7,579 nucleotides of DNA from contig CAZGVW010000156.1 of the NCBI GenBank assembly GCA_964529265.1, forward strand, positions 1-7,579. The letters are read 5' to 3'. This DNA is from CAZGVW01 sp964529265. Lineage in GTDB: Bacteria; Planctomycetota; Phycisphaerae; Phycisphaerales; UBA1924. The notes under the pieces were generated by a model, which saw nothing but the letters and a program-made list of their open reading frames with translations, was not told where the DNA came from and did not search any database. The translations under genes and the position numbers were made by a program. Shown here piece by piece: positions 1-5,253 of the stretch; positions within the stretch are counted from its first letter, which is position 1, and each line of letters begins with the position of its first letter.

Positions 1-213
1 GGGAGAGTGGCCGTGACCGACGGCCCGTACGCCGAGACGAAGGAGCAGTTGGGAGGGATTCTGATCCTGGAGGCGCGGGATCTGAACCACGCGATTCAGC
101 TGATGTCGAAGCATCCGGGCGTGCGGGTGGGGCCGTTCGAGATCAGGCCGGCGGAGGACCTGAGCCGGATGATTGAGGAGAGCGATGCGCGGAGAGGTGT
201 GACGCGGGGATGA
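1..213 (+). CDS. YCII/DGPF-domain protein, 3' part only
   Basis: The frame is open from the first base of the window and ends at TGA 211-213, leaving 70 residues. The stretch VTDGPYAETKEQLGG is the signature of YCII-related (DGPF, COG3795-type) proteins, in which DGPF/Y-x-E-x-KE-x-LGG is followed by a short alpha/beta segment (here ILEARDLNHAIQLMSKHPG) and a closing strand with E-x-RP (here FEIRPAEDL). All of these are present. Family members are usually about 110-140 residues, so roughly the N-terminal half lies outside the window. The GTG codons at 7 and 13 are internal valines, not starts. From family knowledge, the fold is a small ferredoxin-like dimer of poorly defined function, and such genes often neighbour ECF sigma factor genes (the ECF42 group). 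No sigma factor is visible here; one could lie to the left. The gene converges with the propeller gene on the other strand. Confidence 0.85.
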   Translation, partial: GRVAVTDGPYAETKEQLGGILILEARDLNHAIQLMSKHPGVRVGPFEIRPAEDLSRMIEESDARRGVTRG

Positions 214-219
214 TGTCGG

Positions 220-243
220 CTGGAGGGGGCGCTGGAGGGGGCG
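220..243. repeat. Two perfect tandem copies of a 12-bp unit
   Basis: The unit CTGGAGGGGGCG occurs twice without a gap (220-231 and 232-243), seven bases after the stop of the YCII gene. It is probably a replication-slippage duplication in non-coding DNA. The rest of the 214-338 gap holds only the hairpin at 285-310. Confidence 0.75.
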
Positions 244-284
244 CGAATCGACTCGGGTTCGTCACCTGGTCTGCACATGACACA

Positions 285-310
285 GGCCCGCGGAGCGGGC
301 TCCGCGGGCC
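285..310 (-). terminator. GC-rich hairpin between convergent genes
   Basis: GGCCCGCGGAG (285-295) and CTCCGCGGGCC (300-310) are perfect 11-bp inverted arms around a 4-base loop. The hairpin begins 28 bases after the stop of the minus-strand propeller gene and 71 bases after the plus-strand YCII stop. On the minus strand it is followed by a weakly U-rich run (TGTGTCATGT); on the plus strand there is no T-run. It therefore fits best as a terminator for the propeller gene, possibly working both ways. The poor T-tract leaves the mechanism open. Confidence 0.65.
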
Positions 311-338
311 ATGGGAATCGCCATGCGGACGATGTCGT

Positions 339-1118
339 TCAGCCGCGGCGGCGTCGGGTGGCGCCGAGGGCGAGGATGGCGAGAGCGCCGGCGGTCGAGG
401 GCGCCGGGATGTAGGCGAGGCCGAGGAGGTTGCCGGGGCCGGTGGGTCCGATCGGGTCGGCCTGACCGGTTCCGAGATCCATCTTGTAGAACATGTCTGT
501 GGAGTTATCGACCATGTACATCGCGCCGTCATCGGGGCTGTAGGCGAGGCCGTTGGGGTTGGTGGAGTTCACGAGGGGGCCGATGAGCGCGACGGCGCCG
601 TTGGTGACATCCATCGTGTAGAAGGAATCGGCGCCGCTGTTGCTCGCGTACATCTGGTTCTGGACGGGGTGATAGCCCAGGTTGATGAACGACGTGAGGC
701 CGGATGTGCCGATCAGCGTGGCGAGTCCGTTGTTCGGATCGATCCTGTAGAGGCCGCCGTTGTGGGATGAAGCGCCGTAGAGCGTGCCGGTGCCGCTATC
801 CCACTCGAGGCCGTGCATCACGACGGCCGAATCGCCATAGGCGCCGACGAGTGTGGCGGTTCCCGTGGCGATATCGAGCGTGTAGAGCGCATCGTTGCCC
901 GTGGAGCTGACCCACAGCGTGTTCGTGAGGCCGTTGTACGCGAGCCCGCCGGTCGTTCCCGCGTTGGAGGTCGCGGTGCCGAGCAGCGTCTTCGCGCCGG
1001 TGGTTGGGTCGATTTCGTAGTAGTTCCGGCTGCTCTCGATGGCGACGAGCATTCCAGCGGACGCGGCGGGCGCGATCGCCGCGACAGCCACACCGCACCA
1101 TTTCATGGTGTGTTTCAT
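339..1118 (-). CDS. Exported beta-propeller-like repeat protein with PEP-CTERM-like sorting tail
   Basis: The product is 259 aa. Residues 1-21 form a Sec signal peptide (basic MKHTMK, hydrophobic core, cleavage likely after APAASA). The body has five repeats of 43-45 residues, each opening with aromatic-x-[ILM]-D-x2-[TN]-G and then [IL]-G. The key Tyr residues are at about 34, 79, 124, 167 and 211, a pattern typical of propeller blades in surface or secreted proteins. The C-terminus has PAPS at 238-241, a hydrophobic stretch at about 242-253, and RRRR at 255-258. This is the tripartite layout of PEP-CTERM-like tails that are processed by an exosortase-type system at the cell surface. The start at 1118 is chosen because TGAGGAGGGA lies directly before it, with AGGAGG (1123-1128) 4 bases from ATG; the Met at codon 5 would sit too far away. 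Ligand and function are unknown; no catalytic motif is visible. Confidence 0.85.
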   Translation of the reverse strand: MKHTMKWCGVAVAAIAPAASAGMLVAIESSRNYYEIDPTTGAKTLLGTATSNAGTTGGLAYNGLTNTLWVSSTGNDALYTLDIATGTATLVGAYGDSAVVMHGLEWDSGTGTLYGASSHNGGLYRIDPNNGLATLIGTSGLTSFINLGYHPVQNQMYASNSGADSFYTMDVTNGAVALIGPLVNSTNPNGLAYSPDDGAMYMVDNSTDMFYKMDLGTGQADPIGPTGPGNLLGLAYIPAPSTAGALAILALGATRRRRG

Positions 1119-1168
1119 TTTCCCTCCTCAAGTTGGAGGCCTTCCGTGGCCGTGACGTGTTGAGGGCC

Positions 1169-1198
1169 AGCATAAGGGGGGGCGACCCGGGGAAACAA
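1169..1198 (-). promoter_or_regulatory. Probable sigma70-type promoter of the propeller gene
   Basis: On the minus strand TTGTTT (1198-1193) is separated by 18 bases from TATGCT (1174-1169). Transcription would start near 1162, giving a leader of about 45 bases that includes the AGGAGG ribosome site. The -10 is a good match; only the TTG of the -35 matches consensus. Confidence 0.45.
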
Positions 1199-1301
1199 GG
1201 GAATTCCCGCAGGCCCGAGGCCACGACAGAGCAGGCCCTGCGGGGCCCAGCGCCGGGCCTCCAACCCCTTGTTCCCTCACGCCTTACGAACAGCCTGGTG
1301 G

Positions 1302-1307
1302 TATGCT
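1302..1307 (+). promoter_or_regulatory. -10 element placed for leaderless transcription
   Basis: TATGCT, the same hexamer used on the opposite strand, lies 6 bases before the GTG at 1314. That is where a transcript would begin almost exactly at the start codon. No Shine-Dalgarno sequence is visible upstream of the GTG, and no -35 at normal spacing is evident (the nearest TTGTTC, 1269-1274, is 27 bases upstream). Confidence 0.35.
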
Positions 1308-1313
1308 CCGCGC

Positions 1314-1802
1314 GTGAATATTGCCCAGAAACTGAGGGAACTGGCGGGCGATGTGCGGCGGGCGAAGAGTCCGGCGCAGGCGCAGGCGGCGTGGGAACTG
1401 GCCGGGCGGCTGCTGGCGCGGTCGGGCGTCGCCGCGGCGGAGGTGGAGCGGCTTCGCCGCGAGGCGGACGTGGCGGGGCTGGAGACACTGATTGCGCATC
1501 TGGAGGGAGGGCCTATACCCGCACCCGCGACCGCGACCCGGGATGTGGGCGCCGCCGCGGCGGCGCCGAGCGCCGTGTCGGAGGAGGCGAAGGCATCGGC
1601 GCTGCGCGCGTTTCGCAAGCGGCTGAAACTCGCGCGGCTGGCGGATGAATCGAAACTGGGCGGGCGGCAGCTCTCCGGGGGGAAGAAATCGGGGATCGAC
1701 GCGATCCTGCCGCCGCACGAGTTCCCTGCCGAGGTATGGGAGGCTCTGGCGCGGGATGGGAAGTTGAAGGACACGGGGCAGGGGTTCTACGCGCTGCGAT
1801 GA
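1314..1802 (+). CDS. Hypothetical protein with conserved-looking basic C-terminal domain
   Basis: The product is 162 aa; I cannot name the family with certainty. The start is GTG 1314. An upstream TTG at 1269 would add an implausible 15-residue extension (with WWYAPR) running through the -10 element, and no Met codon follows. Residues 1-63 look like several amphipathic helices rich in Ala, Leu, Arg and Glu. Residues 64-90 are a Pro/Ala-rich linker. Residues 91-162 form a second domain: a basic helix (ALRAFRKRLKL, 97-106), a Gly/Ser/Lys segment (GGRQLSGGKKSG, about 116-127), then ILPPHEFPAEVWEALARDGK and a final TGQGFYAL. The pattern W-x2-L-x3-G-x-L-x3-G-x-G-Y could suit a small winged helix. 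From memory, similar tails occur in planctomycete hypothetical proteins. No signal peptide or membrane segment is seen, so it is probably cytoplasmic. It is co-directional with nhaD, 92 bases upstream. Confidence 0.75.
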   Translation: MNIAQKLRELAGDVRRAKSPAQAQAAWELAGRLLARSGVAAAEVERLRREADVAGLETLIAHLEGGPIPAPATATRDVGAAAAAPSAVSEEAKASALRAFRKRLKLARLADESKLGGRQLSGGKKSGIDAILPPHEFPAEVWEALARDGKLKDTGQGFYALR

Positions 1803-1811
1803 TCGGGCGGT

Positions 1812-1875
1812 CTGCTGGCGGTCGGGGGGTTCCGGACCGATGATTCGGGGGCGGCCGATGCCCGACCGGCAGCCG
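1812..1875 (+). repeat. Imperfect inverted repeat filling the gap before nhaD
   Basis: CTGCTGGCGGTCGGG (1812-1826) pairs with CCCGACCGGCAGCCG (1861-1875) in 13 of 15 positions; the inner 7-8 bp are perfect. The 34-base interior has a minor CCGA-TGAT-TCGG stem (1837-1848). The structure starts 10 bases after the stop of the hypothetical gene and ends 19 bases before the nhaD ATG. It could be a terminator for the upstream gene, a leader hairpin for nhaD, or a protein-binding dyad. No T-run follows it. Confidence 0.45.
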
Positions 1876-1894
1876 CGGCAGATCGGGAGCCCGC

Positions 1895-3283
1895 ATGCCT
1901 GCATGGCTTGAAACATCTCTGAGCGCACTGCTCGCCACGGCTGCGCCCGGCGTCGCCGGCATGGAGGCGCTGGGCCCGCACAGCCCGGAGACGATGATCT
2001 CGCTGCCGGCGTGGCATGGCTACGCGTGCATCGGCATCTTCGTGTTCGCGTACATCGTGGTGATGACGGAGGAGTACCACAACCTCCGGAAGTCGAAGCC
2101 GGTGATCATGGCGGCGGGGGCGATCTGGGCGATCATCGCGCTGGGGGCGACGGCGCGGGGCGTGCCGCGGTCGGTGATCCATGACGCGGTGATTCACGAG
2201 CTGACGTCGTACGCCTCGATGTTCCTGTTCCTGCTCGTTTCGATGACGTATGTGAACGCGATGAACGATCGCAACGTGTTCGCGGCGCTGCGCTCGTGGA
2301 TCGTGCGGAGGCGCATGACCTACCGGCAGTTGCTGTGGGCGACGGGCGGGTTCGGGTTCGTGCTCTCGGCGGTGGTGGACAATCTGATCTCGGCGCTGCT
2401 GATGGGCGCGGTGGTGATGGCGATCGGGCGGGCGAGCCCGGGGTTCATCGGGCTGGCGTGCGTGAACGTGGTGGTGGCGGCGAACTCAGGCGGCGCATTC
2501 TGTCCGTTCGGCGACATCACGACGCTGATGGTGTGGCAATCGGGGCATCTCTCGTTCTTCGAGTTCTTCGAGTTGTTCCCGGCGTCGCTGGCGACGTGGC
2601 TCATCCCCGCGGCGGTGCTGAGCCTGTTCGCCCCGACGGGCACACCGGAGATGGACGAGGGGGACGAGGTGGCGACCAAGCGAGGGGCGCGACGAATCTG
2701 CATGCTGTTTGCGCTGACGATCGCGCTCGCGGTATGCTTCGAGCACTTCCTGGGGCTGCCGCCGTTCCTGGGCATGATGACGGGCATGTCGCTGCTGATG
2801 ATCTTCACGTATTACGTGGGGATCACGTCCGGAGGGGAATCGGACGAGGAGATCGACGTGTACCGCGAGGTGGGGCGCGCGGAGTGGGACACCCTGCTGT
2901 TCTTCTTCGGTGTGATCTTCGCGATCGGGGGGCTGGCGTTCCTGGGGTACCTGGAGATCGCGTCGCACGCGCTCTACGGAAACCTCGGGCCGACGGCCAG
3001 CAACGTGATCGTGGGCGTGATCTCGGCGGTGATCGACAACATCCCGGTGATGTTCGCGATCCTGAGCATGGAGCCCGACCTCAGCCGCAATCAGTGGCTG
3101 CTCGTGACGATGACGGTGGGCATCGGCGGGAGCCTGCTCTCGATCGGCTCCGCGGCGGGGGTGGCGCTCATGGGGATTTCGCACGGGAAATACACGTTCA
3201 TGTCGCACCTGAAGTGGGCGCCGGTGATCCTGCTGGGATATGCCGCGGGCGTGCTCGTGCACCTGGCGCTGCACGGGACGTGA
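1895..3283 (+). CDS. nhaD: NhaD-family Na+/H+ antiporter
   Basis: The product is 462 aa, close to the usual NhaD length, and is a polytopic inner-membrane protein of the ion transporter superfamily that exchanges cytoplasmic Na+ (or Li+) for protons. The two inverted halves are visible. SAVVDNLISALLMG (158-171) mirrors SAVIDNIPVMFAIL (377-390), and the re-entrant-type stretches NSGGAFCPFGDITTLMVW (197-214) and GIGGSLLSIGSAAGVALMG (409-427) follow each. Asp162-Asn163, Asp207, Thr209-Thr210 and Asp381-Asn382 match residues conserved in the family. Other family landmarks are KPVIMAAG (68-75), QWLLVTMTVGIGGS and GKYTFMSHLKW. The acidic linker (PEMDEGDE, 251-258) precedes the second half. Residues 1-30 may be a cleavable or extra N-terminal segment. 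ATG 1895 is preceded by GGGAG (1885-1889) at 5-base spacing. Odd point: the HELTSYAS segment (101-108) has Ser where I expect Glu. The gene stands alone, convergent with the amidohydrolase. Confidence 0.93.
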   Translation: MPAWLETSLSALLATAAPGVAGMEALGPHSPETMISLPAWHGYACIGIFVFAYIVVMTEEYHNLRKSKPVIMAAGAIWAIIALGATARGVPRSVIHDAVIHELTSYASMFLFLLVSMTYVNAMNDRNVFAALRSWIVRRRMTYRQLLWATGGFGFVLSAVVDNLISALLMGAVVMAIGRASPGFIGLACVNVVVAANSGGAFCPFGDITTLMVWQSGHLSFFEFFELFPASLATWLIPAAVLSLFAPTGTPEMDEGDEVATKRGARRICMLFALTIALAVCFEHFLGLPPFLGMMTGMSLLMIFTYYVGITSGGESDEEIDVYREVGRAEWDTLLFFFGVIFAIGGLAFLGYLEIASHALYGNLGPTASNVIVGVISAVIDNIPVMFAILSMEPDLSRNQWLLVTMTVGIGGSLLSIGSAAGVALMGISHGKYTFMSHLKWAPVILLGYAAGVLVHLALHGT

Positions 3284-3297
3284 GCGCCGGTCGGCGC
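3284..3297. terminator. Short hairpin between convergent stops
   Basis: GCGCCG (3284-3289) and CGGCGC (3292-3297) can pair right after the nhaD stop, or as 5 bp around GGTC. Only 24 bases separate the nhaD stop from the last base of the amidohydrolase gene on the other strand. The hairpin is short and has no T-run on either side, so it is at best a weak shared terminator. Confidence 0.3.
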
Positions 3298-3307
3298 GGC
3301 GGTGAAA

Positions 3308-5125
3308 TCAGGTTTGATAGCCGCCGAACCCGCGCACGGGAGACCACTCGGGCGTGGCCTGCGACGGCGGGCCGGGATCGAGCGATTCGAACGGGCCGGC
3401 GGCGTAGACGACGTGCCCATCGAGAATCGTGAGCGCGGACTCGATGGTGGAGATGCGGTGTTCAGCGATGGAGAAGTAGTCGTCGCTGAGCACGGCGCAA
3501 TCGGCGAGGCAGCCGGGCGCGAGGCGGCCCTTCTCATGGTCATCGCCGCTGAACCAGGCGCTTCCCAAGGTCATGAGACGGAGCGCTTCTTCCCGCGTGA
3601 GCCGCTGCCCGGGCGGCTGGAGTTCGGCGCCTCCGAGCGTGCGGCCGGTGACGGCCCACGCGAGCGCGAGCCATGGGTTGTATGACGAAACGCGTGTGGC
3701 GTCGGTGCCGAGGCCGAGGGGGACGCCGGACTCGATGAGCGCGCGGAAGGGCGGCGCGGCGGCCGCGGCAGAGGGGCCGTAGCGCTCGAGGAAGTATTCA
3801 CCGGCGAAGGCCATGCGGTTCTGGATGGCGATGCCGCCGCCGAGCGCGCGCACGCGCTCGATGTTGCGGGGGGAGATGGTCTCCGCGTGGTCGATGGCCC
3901 AGCGCAGGCCATCGAAGGGCGTATCGCGGTTGATGCGCTCGAAAACGTTCAGAATGCGCGTGATGGATTCGTCGTACGTGGCGTGGATGCGGATGGGCCA
4001 GCGGATCGAGATGAGGAAGCGGGCGATTTCCTCGAGTTCAGGCTCCATCTGCGGGCCCTGCTCGGGGCGCGGCGCGAGGAAGTTCTCGTAGTCGCCTGCG
4101 GCCCAGGTGAGAAACTCGCCGCCGCCCTCCAGTTCGAAGCCGTGGAGGCGCGCGGCCATCTGCTGACCGGCGCGGTTGAGGCGGGCCCATTCGCGGAAGT
4201 CTTCGCTCTCGCGCCCCGGCTTCTGCGGGAAGAGGTGCATGGAGACGCGGAGCGCGATCTCGTTGCGCGTGGCGAGTTCCATGGAGGCGCGGTAGTCATC
4301 GGGGAAGAGGTGGCCGCCGCCGCCGGCGTCGATGGCGCTGGTCAGGCCGAAGCGGTTCAGTTCGCGATAGAAGTGGAGCGAGCCATTCACCTGGCCGGCG
4401 AGCGTCAGGTGCGGGAGTCGCGCGATGGCGATGTAGAGGATGGTCGGATCGGGCTCGGCGTGCAGGATCGCACCGCCATCGACGAACTCGTAGCGGCCGC
4501 CCTTGGGAGGCGGGGTTGACTCCGAGAGGCCGAGGGCCTGCACACCGGCGCGGTTCAGGTAGCCGCGGCTGTAGAGGAAGAGCACGAACGCGGGCGTATC
4601 GGGCGCTGCTTCATTGAGTTCGGCGACGGTGGGCGGCCGGCGCTCCTCGAACTGGAAGGGCGACCAGCCGCCGATCACGCGGACCCACTGGCCGGTGGGG
4701 GTGCGCCCGGCCTGCCCGCGGACCATGTCGAGCCCACGGGCGAGGGACTTCACGCCATCCCAGCGGAGTTCGAGATTGAAGAAGCGTCCGGCGCGGGTGA
4801 CGTGGAGGTGTGAATCGTTGAGGCCGGGGATGACGGTGCGGCCGCGGGCATCGATGACCATCGTGCGCGGGCCGATGAGCGGGCGGATCTGCTCATCGGC
4901 GCCCGTGGCGACGATGCGGCCGCTGCTGGAGGCGATGGCGCGCGCGAATGGCATTGCCGGGTCGTTCGTGAACACTTTGCCGTTCAGGATCGCCAGTTCG
5001 ACGTCGCCGAGGCCGGGGAACGGGGCGGATTGGGCGCGCGCGACACCGGGGGCGAGGCTGCCGACAGCCGCGCCGGCGGCGCCGGCGCCGATGAGTTGGA
5101 GGAACCGGCGGCGATCGAGTGTCAT
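3308..5125 (-). CDS. Tat-exported YtcJ-like metal-dependent amidohydrolase
   Basis: The product is 605 aa from ATG 5125. Residues 1-31 are a twin-arginine signal (RRRFLQ at 5-10, hydrophobic core, cleavage likely after GVARA), so the enzyme should be exported folded. The rest is an Amidohydro_3 (PF07969) protein of the YtcJ type. It has an N-terminal beta-sandwich part (AILNGKVFTND, 45-55), the first metal motif NDSHLH (103-108, with His106 and His108), His381 in IRIHATYD, His413 in AIDHAET and Asp475 in GLGTDATR, followed by the closing segment KGRLAPGCLADCAVLSDDY. All expected metal and catalytic positions are therefore present. Family members hydrolyse amide or related bonds; the substrate is unknown. 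A GTG 27 bases upstream is also in frame, but ATG 5125 has GGAG at 6-base spacing and places the RR motif at the normal distance. The stop is TGA at 3310-3308. It follows the PLP enzyme on the same strand after 128 bases. Confidence 0.9.
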   Translation of the reverse strand: MTLDRRRFLQLIGAGAAGAAVGSLAPGVARAQSAPFPGLGDVELAILNGKVFTNDPAMPFARAIASSSGRIVATGADEQIRPLIGPRTMVIDARGRTVIPGLNDSHLHVTRAGRFFNLELRWDGVKSLARGLDMVRGQAGRTPTGQWVRVIGGWSPFQFEERRPPTVAELNEAAPDTPAFVLFLYSRGYLNRAGVQALGLSESTPPPKGGRYEFVDGGAILHAEPDPTILYIAIARLPHLTLAGQVNGSLHFYRELNRFGLTSAIDAGGGGHLFPDDYRASMELATRNEIALRVSMHLFPQKPGRESEDFREWARLNRAGQQMAARLHGFELEGGGEFLTWAAGDYENFLAPRPEQGPQMEPELEEIARFLISIRWPIRIHATYDESITRILNVFERINRDTPFDGLRWAIDHAETISPRNIERVRALGGGIAIQNRMAFAGEYFLERYGPSAAAAAPPFRALIESGVPLGLGTDATRVSSYNPWLALAWAVTGRTLGGAELQPPGQRLTREEALRLMTLGSAWFSGDDHEKGRLAPGCLADCAVLSDDYFSIAEHRISTIESALTILDGHVVYAAGPFESLDPGPPSQATPEWSPVRGFGGYQT

Positions 5126-5131
5126 GGCGTG

Positions 5132-5135
5132 CTCC
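5132..5135 (-). promoter_or_regulatory. Ribosome binding site deciding the amidohydrolase start
   Basis: GGAG on the minus strand lies 6 bases before ATG 5125. The alternative GTG at 5152 has no comparable site and abuts a -10-like TACACT, so the downstream ATG is preferred. Confidence 0.6.
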
Positions 5136-5148
5136 GTTGGCGGGTGTG

Positions 5149-5159
5149 ACACAAGTGTA
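5149..5159 (-). promoter_or_regulatory. -10-like TACACT overlapping a small dyad
   Basis: On the minus strand TACACT (5159-5154) resembles a -10 element and would start transcription near 5147, giving a leader of about 20 bases before ATG 5125. It overlaps the dyad ACAC-AA-GTGT (5149-5158), next to TGTG-A-CACA (5145-5153). No clear -35 is seen at 17 bases. The amidohydrolase could have its own promoter here in addition to read-through from the PLP enzyme gene. Confidence 0.3.
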
Positions 5160-5210
5160 CCGCCGCGAGTTGCTCGTTCCCCGGAGGTCGGGCCGGAGGA
5201 TTGCGCGCCG

Positions 5211-5240
5211 CCCCCCGGGCCCCCGGCCCCCCGGACCCCC
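5211..5240 (-). other. Four-tract G-quadruplex motif in the intergenic region
   Basis: The minus (transcript) strand reads G5, TCC, G6, CC, G5, CCC, G6: four G-tracts of at least five with loops of 2-3 bases. It begins 13 bases after the stop of the PLP enzyme gene and ends about 85 bases before the amidohydrolase ATG. CCCGGG blocks at 5214-5219 and 5238-5243 could alternatively form a hairpin stem. The motif is directly visible; folding and function are inferred. It could act in termination, RNA stability or differential expression of the two genes. Confidence 0.7.
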
Positions 5241-5253
5241 GGGAGCTCAGGGT

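Noticed and set aside
210..1488. Open frames 210-770 (+) and 796-1488 (-) around the propeller gene
   Set aside because: They are Gly/Arg- or Pro/Arg-rich shadows with no motif; the propeller frame has a signal peptide, repeats, a tail and a ribosome site.
1803..1894. A riboswitch (Na+ or nhaA-I Li+ type) ahead of nhaD
   Set aside because: I see one imperfect dyad but no recognisable conserved core of those classes; the gap is also short.
2296..3432. A 378-codon plus-strand frame overlapping nhaD, and a 262-codon minus-strand frame at 2486-3274
   Set aside because: Both have low-complexity Arg/Gly/His compositions, while the nhaD frame has clear family motifs along its whole length.
3887..4519. 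A 210-codon plus-strand frame inside the amidohydrolase gene
   Set aside because: It is antisense to a well-supported coding region and shows no domain.
5145..5153. A CRP-like operator (TGTG-A-CACA)
   Set aside because: The dyad lacks the 6-base spacer of CRP sites and is short enough to be chance; it is kept only as part of the promoter note.
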